Shown here in pieces: positions 11,876-20,416 of a DNA stretch of 64,000 nt (positions are counted from its first letter, which is position 1; the number at the start of each line of letters is the position of its first letter). The position numbers and the translations under genes were made by a program. The DNA comes from Hyphomicrobiales bacterium (GTDB lineage Bacteria; Pseudomonadota; Alphaproteobacteria; Rhizobiales; JAJFHB01), in assembly GCA_021775755.1 (NCBI GenBank), contig JAJFHE010000026.1, forward strand, positions 35,780 to 99,779. The letters run 5' to 3'. The notes below the pieces were generated by a model that had not been told where the DNA came from, did no database searches, and was given only the letters and a program-made list of their open reading frames with translations.

Positions 11876-12514
11876 TCAGCCGGCGCTGGCCTTCACCGGG
11901 CTGGACGTTTCGGCCGGCTCGCATTCGAGCAGGACCCAGATGCTGCGGCGCAGCGTTTCAACGGATTTGCGGATGTTGTAGCCAGGCCGCGTCAGAACAC
12001 CGTAGTATATGCCGTCGATGCCGGTTGAGATAAAGGCGGCGAACTGTTCCGGATCATCGCACCGGAATACGCCATCCTTGACCCCCCGGCGGATACTGTC
12101 CGCCAGAAGCGTGGTCTCGAATTTGTAGAAATACCGGATGTCTTTCTCAACCGTCGGCGAGCCTTCCCGCCTGTCGGAGTGCTCGAGCATGATCTTGCAC
12201 AACCGTTTCAGGGAATCGGAATACTTCACATTGATGTCGAGCCATTTGTCGATCGCCTGACGCGGATCGAACTCGACGATGTTGACGTCGGTGTAGGCCT
12301 TGGTTGCCTTCTTGATGGCGTAGCGCACAGACGAATAGAAAATCTCGTCCTTGTTCTTGTAGTAGTAGTAGATGAGGGAATGAGATGAATTGGTCCGGCG
12401 GGCGATCTCCTTCATGGAGACATCGGCATAGTCCTTCGATGAAAACAGCTCGAACGCGACCTCGAGGATCTCGTCGGCCTTTTGAGGCTCGCCGTGCTTT
12501 CCGCCGTAGTTCAT
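11876..12514 (-). CDS. TetR family transcriptional regulator
   Basis: A 212 aa regulator. The helix-turn-helix is in DVSMKEIARRTNSSHSLIYYYYKNKDEIF at about residues 30-60, typical of TetR. The ligand-binding C-terminal domain is divergent. The start at 12514 is preceded by GGAAGAG at good spacing. It is the last gene of the ureohydrolase/transport block, 65 bases after the ATPase gene, so it is the best candidate for local control of that operon. The effector is unknown and could be the imported guanidino compound (inference). Confidence 0.85.
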   Translation of the reverse strand: MNYGGKHGEPQKADEILEVAFELFSSKDYADVSMKEIARRTNSSHSLIYYYYKNKDEIFYSSVRYAIKKATKAYTDVNIVEFDPRQAIDKWLDINVKYSDSLKRLCKIMLEHSDRREGSPTVEKDIRYFYKFETTLLADSIRRGVKDGVFRCDDPEQFAAFISTGIDGIYYGVLTRPGYNIRKSVETLRRSIWVLLECEPAETSSPVKASAG

Positions 12515-12579
12515 ACACACTCTTCCATTTGAGAGTTGCCGGGTTCGTAAGCCTCGTATCTGCCCTCGAGCCAATTGTG

Positions 12580-13650
12580 TCAATCGCGCAGCATCACGAT
12601 GTCGGTCTGTTTCGCGGAAATTTCCAGAACATCGTCCAGCGCAATGCCCGTTTGTGGCGGCTGCCGAATAATCCAGCGTATTTCAGGGTCGGATGTGGAC
12701 ACCGCGTGGCACAGGCGATTGGCCCCCTGAAACACCGCGGACGTCACCCGGACCTTGCCGAGGGGCACGTTGCCGTGTCCCGGAGCCTTGCCAAGGCGAA
12801 GCTGTTCGGGGCGGATTGAAAGATGAACGATGTTACCCGCCTCAGCCGCACCATCGGCGACCAACGGACCGACGCTCGTTTCCAGCTTGGCGGTCTTGCC
12901 CGATACACCTGCGACCTGCCCGTTCAAAATGTTGGTATCTCCCATGAACGTCGCCGCGAAAAGACTCTTCGGCTGGAGATAGACCCGTTCCGGCGATCCG
13001 ATATCTTCAATGCGCCCATGGTTCATGACGACAATCACGTCGGCGATGTGCATGGCCTCTTCCTGATCATGGGTGACGTGAACGAATGTCGTTTCGATGC
13101 GTCTCTGCAGTTCGACAAGTTCTTCCTGCATCTGGCGCCTGATTTTCAGGTCAAGCGCCCCTAAGGGCTCATCGAGCAGCAGCACGGACGGCTCGACGAC
13201 AATTGCCCGCGCCAGCGCAACACGCTGTCTCTGGCCGCCCGACAGTTGCTGTATCCTGCGCTCGCCAAGCCCTTCAAGCCCGACCGTTTCGAGGATCGCA
13301 TCGGCACGGGACCGGCGCTCCGCTCTTGCCACCTTGCGCATCGCCAGCCCGAAGCCGACATTGTCACGCACACTCATATGCGGGAAGAGCGCATAGTCCT
13401 GAAACACCGTGACCGTGGGGCGGCGCGCCGGCGGTGTCGACGTTTGATCCTCGCCATTGATGAGAACCTCGCCGGATGTCGGCGTCACGAAACCACCGAG
13501 AATCGACAGAAGCGTCGTCTTTCCACTGCCGGATGGACCAAGCAGGACGACGAACTGACCCTGTTCGATTTTCAAGTCGATATCATCCAGTGCCACCAGC
13601 GCACCGTAGGTCTTGCGGATTTTGGAAAGTCGAACGAGGGCGTCGCTCAT
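12580..13650 (-). CDS. Pot-type ABC transporter ATPase
   Basis: A 356 aa ATP-binding subunit of the spermidine/putrescine (PotA) type. Walker A is GPSGSGKTTLL, the signature motif LSGGQRQRVALARA, Walker B LLLDEPLGALD and the switch histidine is in THDQEEAM. A C-terminal TOBE-like domain follows from about residue 270. It overlaps the upstream permease by four bases (ATGA). With the two permeases and binding protein it forms a complete importer. Position next to the ureohydrolase pair suggests it imports their substrate, not necessarily a polyamine. Confidence 0.9.
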   Translation of the reverse strand: MSDALVRLSKIRKTYGALVALDDIDLKIEQGQFVVLLGPSGSGKTTLLSILGGFVTPTSGEVLINGEDQTSTPPARRPTVTVFQDYALFPHMSVRDNVGFGLAMRKVARAERRSRADAILETVGLEGLGERRIQQLSGGQRQRVALARAIVVEPSVLLLDEPLGALDLKIRRQMQEELVELQRRIETTFVHVTHDQEEAMHIADVIVVMNHGRIEDIGSPERVYLQPKSLFAATFMGDTNILNGQVAGVSGKTAKLETSVGPLVADGAAEAGNIVHLSIRPEQLRLGKAPGHGNVPLGKVRVTSAVFQGANRLCHAVSTSDPEIRWIIRQPPQTGIALDDVLEISAKQTDIVMLRD

Positions 13651-14438
13651 GTGGATTCTTTCTTCTTGAACATCAGGGTCGCCGCGGCCGCAAACACCGC
13701 AACCATGGAGATTGCGAACACAAGCGTGCCGGCGGCATTCACTTCAGGCGTCAGCCCGGCGCGCAGCATCTCGTATATGATGACCGGCAGCGTGACCTCG
13801 AAGCGGCTGAGCAGAAACGCGACGATAAATTCATCCCACGAAAGCGTGGCGGACAGACAGAACGCGGCCAGCAGCGACGCCTTCATCATCGGCGCGGACA
13901 CATAGAGCATGGTCTGCAGGTCGCTCGCGCCAAGGTCGTGCGCGGCGGCATCGATGTTTTTGTGCCGCTCGCTCATCTGCGAGTAGATGACCGCAAAGGC
14001 GAGCGGCAGATTGATGATGACATGGCCGATACCGACCGCCAGAAGCGACTTGGAAATGCCGGCCACGTTGAAGGTGATGAGCAGACCCATGCCGATTATC
14101 AGATAGGAGACCGTGATCGGTGCAATGAGCAGAAACCGGGCAAGGCCCGGAAACGCGCCTGGATGCCGCGACAGTCCGTAGGCTGCGAGGAAGCCGAGCA
14201 GCGTCGACGCCGCGCCCGACAGCACCGCCACCACGATGGAATTCCACAAGGCGTCGAGCAGGCGCTCGTTCGCGAAAAGTTTCTCGTACCACTGCAGGCT
14301 CGGTCCATCGAACGGCGGCACCGGCAGCGAGCCCTCCTGAAACGAAAACAGCACAAGCACGAGCACAGGCAGATAAATGAAGATCAGTGCCGCGATCAGA
14401 TAAGCCGCCGCCGGCGCGGATGTGATCCAGCGGCTCAT
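13647..14438 (-). CDS. Pot-type ABC transporter permease (PotC-like)
   Basis: A 263 aa inner-membrane permease with about six transmembrane segments, beginning near AAYLIAALIFIYLPVLVLVLFSF. The EAA loop reads EAA-like at AAAHDLGASDLQTMLYVSAP. It overlaps both neighbours by four bases (ATGA), the usual sign of translational coupling. Confidence 0.88.
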   Translation of the reverse strand: MSRWITSAPAAAYLIAALIFIYLPVLVLVLFSFQEGSLPVPPFDGPSLQWYEKLFANERLLDALWNSIVVAVLSGAASTLLGFLAAYGLSRHPGAFPGLARFLLIAPITVSYLIIGMGLLITFNVAGISKSLLAVGIGHVIINLPLAFAVIYSQMSERHKNIDAAAHDLGASDLQTMLYVSAPMMKASLLAAFCLSATLSWDEFIVAFLLSRFEVTLPVIIYEMLRAGLTPEVNAAGTLVFAISMVAVFAAAATLMFKKKEST

Positions 14439-15355
14439 AGCTTGTCCATTTTGAGATGGCGGGCAAACGCCAGATAGCAGCCGGTGACCACGACCATCAA
14501 GGTGATGCTCATAACCGACGCCATCGGGAAGTTCGCGGAGCGTGATATCTGCAGGATGATGGCTTGCGGAATAAGGACTTCCGTGTTGCCACCGAGTATT
14601 TGCGGCGTGATGTAATCGCCAATCGTGATGACAAATGTGAGGAATGCACCGACTGCGACGCCGGGCGCGCTGAGCGGCAGCGTGATGCGCAGGAAAGCCT
14701 GTAAGGGAGATGCCCCAAGATCGGCAGCCGCATGGCGGTAGTTCGGCGGGATCTGAATGAGATTGGAATAGATCGTCAGCGTCAGCAGCATGGTGAAGAA
14801 GTGCACGAAGCCAAGCACCGTAGCGCCGCGCGTATAGGCAAGGGCGATCGGTTCGCCGATCAGCCCCAGCGTTATCAGCGTGGAGTTGACGATGCCGTTG
14901 TCCGATAAAACCAGCAGCCAGCTGTACGAACGCACTACATAGGCCGTCCAGAACGGCAGGACCGTCAAAAGCAAAATGATGCGCTGCCAGCGCGGCGGCA
15001 CTTTGAATGCCAGAATGTAGGCCAGCGGATAGGCGATCAATATGGAGATCACGGTAGTGATCAGCGTGACTTCAATGGAGTTTATGAGGGCGTCGACCAG
15101 ATAGTCGCGCGAGAAGAACTTTTCGTAATTCGCAAGCGTCCACGTTGCCTCAAGGCGCCCTCGAAGACGCTGCCAGAAGCTGACCGCGAACATAACCAGA
15201 AACGGCGCCACGAAAAACAAAAGGGAAAACGTAAGTGCCGGGTAGGCCGCCCATCTTGTAAGGGGCAACCCACCCAGCCGGGAGGCATCCTTGAGTGTTG
15301 TCTGTGGTGCCGGCATCGCGGTCGCTTGAGTGTGTGTGCCGGGCGGCGGCGTCAC
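14435..15355 (-). CDS. Pot-type ABC transporter permease (PotB-like)
   Basis: A 306 aa permease. A polar N-terminus of about 35 residues precedes the first membrane helix (AYPALTFSLLFFVAPFLVMF). The EAA loop is AAADLGASPLQAFLRITLP at about residues 210-230. It lies 29 bases downstream of the binding protein gene and pairs with the PotC-like subunit to form the channel. Confidence 0.88.
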   Translation of the reverse strand: MTPPPGTHTQATAMPAPQTTLKDASRLGGLPLTRWAAYPALTFSLLFFVAPFLVMFAVSFWQRLRGRLEATWTLANYEKFFSRDYLVDALINSIEVTLITTVISILIAYPLAYILAFKVPPRWQRIILLLTVLPFWTAYVVRSYSWLLVLSDNGIVNSTLITLGLIGEPIALAYTRGATVLGFVHFFTMLLTLTIYSNLIQIPPNYRHAAADLGASPLQAFLRITLPLSAPGVAVGAFLTFVITIGDYITPQILGGNTEVLIPQAIILQISRSANFPMASVMSITLMVVVTGCYLAFARHLKMDKL

Positions 15356-15384
15356 GCCGCCACCCGGCTACATCCTTGTAAATA

Positions 15385-16476
15385 CTAGGATTGCAGGAAC
15401 TCGGTCCACATATCCAGCATTTCTGTATCCATCTCCGCGCTTGGCAGAAGCGATACATTCGATTTTGCCAGGAAGTCCGACTGGTCGTCCCATCGCAGAA
15501 GCGTCTTGGCTTCATCGGAAAGTTCCGCGGTCGAGTTTGCCGGCATCGCCCAGAAGCAATCCGACGTCGCGAGTAGACCCTGCCCCTTTGAGCTCAGGAT
15601 CCACTTGACGAATTCCATCGCCAGTTCTTTCCGGTTGGAATTGGCGAGAACGCCTATGCCTTGGTTCCAGATCAGGCCGCCATGATCCGCGATCGTCCAG
15701 TCGAGATGCGGATTTGTCGGAATGAGGTTTGAGACAGCGAACTCCGCGCCGCCGACAATCACGTCAACGCTGCCGGTGACCAGGGCGTTTTGAACGCTGA
15801 CAATGTCGCCGACCATCTTGACGTTCGGTTTCATCGCCAGAAGCCGTTCGCGGATTGCGCCGAGGTCCGACATTTTGATGTCCGCAGGCTTCAAGCCCAT
15901 GGACATGCCGATCATCTGCAACACCGGGAAATAATAGTCGTAAACGCCGATACGGCCTTTGTACTTTTCATTCCAGGCAATGTCGCCGCGGCTCGCATCT
16001 GCCGGGTCGACGACGTCCTTGTTGTAGCAAAAGCCGTAGTATCCGAACTTCTCCGGGATCGCGTATGACTTGCCGTTAACATGGGTGTAGGGCGCGTTGC
16101 GCAATTCGGGGAAAATGTCTCCCCACGGTGCGATATCTTCCGGCAATTCCATGAGGATGCCGAGATCCGCCACTTGAGGCACGTCGGGCGCATCGATCAC
16201 GATTGCGTCCCAGTCGCCCGCCGCCGACTGCTCCAGGATGGAAAGTGCGGTGCCGGTGCCTTCATAGGCCTTGGCGTTTATTTTCACGCCATGCGCGGCT
16301 TCGAACGGCTCGAGCAGCTTCGCATCGACATGATCGCACCACACGAGGATATTAAGCTCGCCTTCGGCATGGCCAACGCGCGGCAGCAGTGTGCTCGCCG
16401 CGGCAGCCCCTGCGGTGCCGGCAAGAAACCTGCGCCTGTTCATTGAACCGGTAATCGCTTTGATCCTGGGTATCAT
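15385..16476 (-). CDS. Tat-exported ABC substrate-binding protein (PotD/PotF-like)
   Basis: A 363 aa periplasmic solute-binding protein. The N-terminus holds a twin-arginine signal (MNRRRFLAGTAGAAAAS, cleavage likely after GHA). The mature part begins GELNILVWCDHVDAKLLEPFEAAHG, as in spermidine/putrescine binding proteins. The start at 16476 is chosen because AAGGGA lies about seven bases upstream; 16485 and 16443 are alternatives. The gene sits 95 bases after the degenerate ureohydrolase gene and begins the transporter part of the operon. The ligand is unknown, but a cationic guanidino compound would fit both family and context (inference). Confidence 0.88.
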   Translation of the reverse strand: MIPRIKAITGSMNRRRFLAGTAGAAAASTLLPRVGHAEGELNILVWCDHVDAKLLEPFEAAHGVKINAKAYEGTGTALSILEQSAAGDWDAIVIDAPDVPQVADLGILMELPEDIAPWGDIFPELRNAPYTHVNGKSYAIPEKFGYYGFCYNKDVVDPADASRGDIAWNEKYKGRIGVYDYYFPVLQMIGMSMGLKPADIKMSDLGAIRERLLAMKPNVKMVGDIVSVQNALVTGSVDVIVGGAEFAVSNLIPTNPHLDWTIADHGGLIWNQGIGVLANSNRKELAMEFVKWILSSKGQGLLATSDCFWAMPANSTAELSDEAKTLLRWDDQSDFLAKSNVSLLPSAEMDTEMLDMWTEFLQS

Positions 16477-16571
16477 CGTTTCCATCCCTTTTAGGTTTTG
16501 GTTGGTCGAACACTCCATTTAAGGCTTGGCCGAAGACGGCCGCGCGGTAGCGTTACGTGCCGGGCTACCGC

Positions 16572-17618
16572 TTACTTTCCATGCTGCCATCCGGCACGGC
16601 GCAGCGAATCATCGATCGTGTTGCCGTTCTTCACCGCGACGCCCGCCATGATGCGAAGCGCCACGCACACCGCCATACGCGACGTGGATCCACTGATGTC
16701 GAACATCGGACAAAGTTCTGAAACCTCGATAACGCTCGGCCCGCCCCTGTCGGCGATTTTGGCCGCAACGCGCATGATTTCCCTGGACTCCAGACCGCCC
16801 GGCTCGGTTGCCGTGACGCCCGGTGCTGCGGATGAATCCATGACGTTGAAATTGAAGCTCAGATACTGCGCGTCCGTGCCGTCCCATACCCGACCGCAGG
16901 CCTCGTCCATCACCTCATCTACGCCGCGCTCAAGAATCTCGAACATCGGATGAAAGCGGATGCCCCGGCTTCTGGCGAGGTCGACATGGTCTTTCGGATT
17001 GAAGGAGTTGCGCGCACCGATATGGGCAACGTTGTCCGAGTTCAGATTACCGAGTTCCGTGATCCGCGCGAGGGCACAGGGGCTGACATATTTTTCGCCG
17101 GCCCAGCCGTCTGCCATATCAAGATGGGCGCCCAGATGCATGTAGCCCATCTTCCTGTCGGCACCGATGTGATCGGAGAGGGCCTGCGTGGCGGGAATGG
17201 AGATCGACCGGTCGCCCCCGCAAATGATCGGTGTCAGGCCGGCGTCAAGTACGGTGCGCACCGCGTCATAAATTCTCTTGCGCGCGACTTCCGGATTGAC
17301 CCGGGGCATCTGCACATCGCCGCAGTCGACAGAGGAGCCATGCAGGTCGACGTTGAATTCAAACCAGTAGGGAAAATAGTCGAGCGATGCGACGCGGAAC
17401 TCGCGTGCGCCATCTTCGCAGCCGGGTTTGCCGACATTTCCCTCATCGAACGGCACGCCAAGGAACGCATATGTCGCCTCCGCGTCTTCGAGAGCCTTTT
17501 TGTCGATTGAGGCAAACGGCGCACGCAGGAAGGATATCTGGCCGGGAGAGCGGTAGTTTTCAGCATCGTCGCCGCCAAGCGGAGAAAACAGGTGGGCGAA
17601 GGCCTTAGCTGGATTCAT
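16572..17618 (-). CDS. Ureohydrolase-family paralog with degenerate metal site
   Basis: A 348 aa arginase/agmatinase-fold protein. The fold is clearly kept from about residue 50 onward, but the metal site is broken. GGDH is GGDR (Arg137), DAHxD is GAHLD (Gly163 replaces Asp; His165 and Asp167 remain) and the SxDxDxxDP segment reads SFNFNVMD (Asn256 and Asn258 replace both Asp). Four of six metal ligands are therefore lost, so it is unlikely to hydrolyse anything alone. It lies 28 bases downstream of the intact paralog. Reported metformin hydrolases pair one active and one degenerate ureohydrolase subunit, so a structural or regulatory partner role is the favoured inference. The start at 17618 has AAGGGAAG at good spacing. 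Confidence 0.88.
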   Translation of the reverse strand: MNPAKAFAHLFSPLGGDDAENYRSPGQISFLRAPFASIDKKALEDAEATYAFLGVPFDEGNVGKPGCEDGAREFRVASLDYFPYWFEFNVDLHGSSVDCGDVQMPRVNPEVARKRIYDAVRTVLDAGLTPIICGGDRSISIPATQALSDHIGADRKMGYMHLGAHLDMADGWAGEKYVSPCALARITELGNLNSDNVAHIGARNSFNPKDHVDLARSRGIRFHPMFEILERGVDEVMDEACGRVWDGTDAQYLSFNFNVMDSSAAPGVTATEPGGLESREIMRVAAKIADRGGPSVIEVSELCPMFDISGSTSRMAVCVALRIMAGVAVKNGNTIDDSLRRAGWQHGK

Positions 17619-17646
17619 CGGTTCTTCCCTTGTCTTTCGTTCTTGT

Positions 17647-18726
17647 TCACGGCGTTTCACCGCGGTTGCGCAGCGCCACCGCGCGGGCGCCGAGATAGTG
17701 GTAGATCATGTTGCAGGCGAGCTTCATGCTCATCTGGCTGGCATCGAATATTGGCGAGAGTTCAGCCAACTCCAGCACGTCGGCGCCGTACTCGCCCATG
17801 ACGCGGGCAAGCTGGATCGCTTCGCGCGCCTTGATGCCATAGCTTTCGGGGCAACTTGTTCCGGGCATGCAGCTGCAGTCGAGCGAGTCCGTGTCCCAGG
17901 AAACATACACAGCCCCTGAGCCGTTCCAGGCACGCTCGAAAATGAAGTGCGTGCAGGGCTCGATGCCCTTTTCGACAACCTCCGACATCGGCACGATGGG
18001 GATGTCGTTGTCGATCCAGAAATCCATCCAGTCTTTCGGATTGAGACCGTTTCGCGAGCCCATGTGAGCCATGTTTGCCGCGCTGCAATTGGGCAGCTTC
18101 AGCGCCTCCGGCGGACCCGACGCATTGGTTATCTCAATGCCGCCCCAGTCGACCGCCGCGTCGAGATGGCAATCGATATGGAGATAGCCCATCTTCGCAT
18201 CCGGCCGGTGCCGTCCAAGATGCTGTGACAGCGCGCGCGCACCGGGGATCGGCACGGAATGGTCGCCGCCAACCAGGATGACCTTGGCGCCGCCCTCAAG
18301 ACATTCGGTGACATAGTCGCAGATATATTGTTGAGATTTTTCGTTGTTGCCCGGAACGATGGGAACATCGCCGCAGTCGACGACATTGTAGAATGTCATC
18401 AGGTCAACGTCGTACTCGAACATGTAGGGGAAATATTGCGTCGACGCTTCGCGGATGCCCTGAGGCCCGCTCGATGTGCCGGTGCGTACGATCGTGCCGA
18501 GGTCCCATGGCGCTCCGAGGAAACAGATTTTCGCGCCCGCTTCGCGCACCTTCTCCCGGTCCGGTTCGCAATAGGGCGCACCCATGAATGTCATGATGCC
18601 GGCCGACTTCACTGGCCCGTTGTGCCGGGTTGGGGACTTCGTGTGAGCCAGCGGGTCGGTCTCGCGATGGGGACCGCGATGCTGGTGCGGCACGAACTCC
18701 CAGGGGTTTGACGCCTCACTCGGCAT
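17647..18726 (-). CDS. Ureohydrolase (agmatinase / guanidine hydrolase type), intact metal site
   Basis: A 359 aa ureohydrolase with all six metal ligands: His156 in GGDHS, Asp185, His187 and Asp189 in DCHLD, and Asp278 and Asp280 in SWDTDSLD. The family cleaves a guanidino group into urea and an amine (or ammonia). About 45 N-terminal residues precede the fold, longer than in classical agmatinase. It overlaps hypA by 11 bases and is preceded by GGGAG. Coupling to the nickel chaperones HypA and HypB suggests a Ni(II) enzyme, as in cyanobacterial guanidine hydrolase, instead of the Mn(II) used by agmatinase. Substrate is open: guanidine, a methylated guanidine, a biguanide or agmatine. Confidence 0.88.
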   Translation of the reverse strand: MPSEASNPWEFVPHQHRGPHRETDPLAHTKSPTRHNGPVKSAGIMTFMGAPYCEPDREKVREAGAKICFLGAPWDLGTIVRTGTSSGPQGIREASTQYFPYMFEYDVDLMTFYNVVDCGDVPIVPGNNEKSQQYICDYVTECLEGGAKVILVGGDHSVPIPGARALSQHLGRHRPDAKMGYLHIDCHLDAAVDWGGIEITNASGPPEALKLPNCSAANMAHMGSRNGLNPKDWMDFWIDNDIPIVPMSEVVEKGIEPCTHFIFERAWNGSGAVYVSWDTDSLDCSCMPGTSCPESYGIKAREAIQLARVMGEYGADVLELAELSPIFDASQMSMKLACNMIYHYLGARAVALRNRGETP

Positions 18727-19150
18727 GTTGGTCTCCCTGCATTTCAGCCGGCGCGCTCGTGCTGCCGGGTTTGTGGCTCTGCACGGAATCCGCCGGCGTG
18801 CCGGCCTCCCCGTGCAGTTCGATTGAAACGAGTTGCATTTCCCGGCCGGTCACCACGTCGGGTGTCGGCCGCCCGCAATCGGGGCAGCGAAAATTGTATC
18901 TGCCGCTCGGCTCGGTCGTCATATCGCAGAAGCCGCAATGCACGGTGAGCGGCACTTCCTCGATTGTGAGTTCGGCCCCCTCGCAGCAGGTGCCGCGTGC
19001 TGCGGAACCGAAACAGAAATAGAGCGCGCGCGTCATCGCGGAGAGCTGGCCGAGCCGCACATGCACCCGCCGTACGGCGCGATTGCCGCGTTGATCGGCG
19101 TAATCGTCGATAATTTCGATAAGACTGCGTGCCAGCGCCAGTTCGTGCAT
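18716..19150 (-). CDS. hypA: HypA-family nickel metallochaperone
   Basis: A 144 aa HypA homolog. It begins MHELALARSLIEII, where the N-terminal Met-His-Glu forms the nickel site. The zinc finger has two CxxC pairs (Cys72/75 and Cys89/92). The C-terminus runs about 30 residues past the usual end and is Ser/Pro/Gln rich. The start at 19150 is certain from the MHE requirement and lies one base after the hypB stop. No hydrogenase, urease or hypCDEF genes are visible here, so its client is probably the ureohydrolase encoded next. Confidence 0.93.
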   Translation of the reverse strand: MHELALARSLIEIIDDYADQRGNRAVRRVHVRLGQLSAMTRALYFCFGSAARGTCCEGAELTIEEVPLTVHCGFCDMTTEPSGRYNFRCPDCGRPTPDVVTGREMQLVSIELHGEAGTPADSVQSHKPGSTSAPAEMQGDQHAE

Positions 19151-19151
19151 C

Positions 19152-20063
19152 TCAACCACCACGCGCCGGATGCAGTCGGATAGGGGCGGCACTTTCGGCC
19201 ATGCGCGCCTGTTCGGCCATGAGAACAATCCTGTCGATCCATCCTCCCATGCCGATGCCTTGCCGCGCAGACACCTTGATGACATCAAGGGCGGGATTGA
19301 TCCGCAAGGCCCGTTCAACAGCCTTGTCGGCATCGAAATCCACATACGGCAGAAGATCGATCTTGTTCAGAATGAACAAATCGGCGGCAGCGAACATGTC
19401 GGGATACTTGAGCGGTTTGTCGTCGCCCTCCGTAACCGACAGTATGACCACCTTGCAGGCTTCACCCAGGTCGAACGATGCGGGGCACACCAGGTTGCCG
19501 ACATTTTCGATAAATGCGACGCCGCCGGCCCGCAGCGGCAGATCTTCCATCGCATGGCCAACCATATGCGCGTCGAGATGACACCCCCGGCCCGTGTTCA
19601 ACTGTACCGCGGGAACACCAAGCACACGTATCCGCTCTGCATCATTGGACGTCTGCTGGTCGCCTTCTATGACGCAGACCGGCATGACATCGCAGAGTGC
19701 GGCGATCGATGCTTCAAGGAGCGTTGTCTTGCCGGCGCCCGGGCTCGAAACGAGATTGAGCGCCAGCACGCCGAGGTCGGCAAACCGCTTTCTGTTCGCC
19801 TCCGCGTAGACATCGTTCTTCGACAGAATGTCCTTTTCGATGGATATCAGTTCCGACGCATCAAGTCCGGGCACACTCAAGCCGGCCTCGTTCCGGCCGA
19901 AATGATGGTGGCCACCACTGTGCTCGTGGTTATGGTCGTGGTGGTTATTGTGGTGATTAGAGTGGTGATTAGAGTGGTAATTAGAGTGGTGATGTCCGCT
20001 ATTGGCGGCGCCATTGGAATGTTTGTCGCTGCTGGCATCTCCGCAACCGCAGACCGAACACAT
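19152..20063 (-). CDS. hypB: HypB-family nickel-binding GTPase
   Basis: A 303 aa SIMIBI-class GTPase that hands nickel to a client enzyme together with HypA. The extreme N-terminus is MCSVCGCG, the high-affinity nickel motif. Residues 15-54 form a metal-storage stretch with 17 histidines. The G domain follows: Walker [10 protein letters not shown] at about 106-114, the metal site GCHLDAH at about 160-166 and NKID at about 233-236. The ribosome binding site GGGGAGGAG is strong. It is the first gene of the operon. It was probably recruited to nickel loading of the ureohydrolase (inference from context). Confidence 0.93.
   Translation of the reverse strand: MCSVCGCGDASSDKHSNGAANSGHHHSNYHSNHHSNHHNNHHDHNHEHSGGHHHFGRNEAGLSVPGLDASELISIEKDILSKNDVYAEANRKRFADLGVLALNLVSSPGAGKTTLLEASIAALCDVMPVCVIEGDQQTSNDAERIRVLGVPAVQLNTGRGCHLDAHMVGHAMEDLPLRAGGVAFIENVGNLVCPASFDLGEACKVVILSVTEGDDKPLKYPDMFAAADLFILNKIDLLPYVDFDADKAVERALRINPALDVIKVSARQGIGMGGWIDRIVLMAEQARMAESAAPIRLHPARGG
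19950..19993 (-). repeat. 12 bp tandem repeat inside hypB His tract
   Basis: Units of 12 bases starting GTGGTGATTAGA on the plus strand repeat at 19950, 19962 and 19974 (the last with one change), with a partial unit at 19986. On the coding strand they encode repeated SNHH/SNYH units of the histidine-rich tract. Such an in-frame repeat can change copy number by slippage without breaking the frame. Confidence 0.85.
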
Positions 20064-20416
20064 TTTTCCACTCCTCCCCTAGCGCTTCGTGGCGATCTTC
20101 ATTCCGTGCATCGCCTGAACTCACCGACAACACCATCGGCAAATTTATTATCTAACATTAAATTACTGTTTTTATTGTGATATTTTTGACTGATTCATCA
20201 GTAAATCTCATTAAACTCGAGATCCGGATCGGAGTCAAGCACCCGCACCCGCCCGGGGCGCTGTTGCAACGGCGCGCCGATGCATCGGTCCGGTATTGTC
20301 AGATATCTCTGGAATGGCGCCTGTGGATAGCCAATCTTGGCGAAAATTCGTTTGTGTGCTATGTTTTCCCGGCTTGGCTGTATGCCGGCACGATTACAAC
20401 AAAAGGGAGTCGCCCT
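20064..20416. promoter_or_regulatory. Divergent control region between hypB operon and small exported protein
   Basis: A 353 base gap without a gene, transcribed in both directions away from its centre. It holds an AT-rich core (about 20140-20215), the palindrome at 20189-20202, and two small hairpins in the hypB leader (20091-20115 and 20124-20139 in the minus-sense RNA). Exact promoter boxes could not be assigned with confidence. Confidence 0.6.
20189..20202. promoter_or_regulatory. Palindrome ACTGAT-TC-ATCAGT, candidate TetR operator
   Basis: A perfect 6 bp inverted repeat with a 2 bp centre, extendable with one mismatch. It lies about 125 bases upstream of hypB in the AT-rich core of the control region. 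The size and symmetry suit a TetR-type operator, and the only such regulator nearby is at 11876-12514. The link is inference. Confidence 0.4.

Noticed and set aside
20091..20139. Possible guanidine-II riboswitch in the hypB leader (two hairpins, one loop containing ACGG)
   Set aside because: The class needs two hairpins each closed on an ACGR loop. Here one loop is 13 bases long and the other lacks the motif. The resemblance is probably chance.
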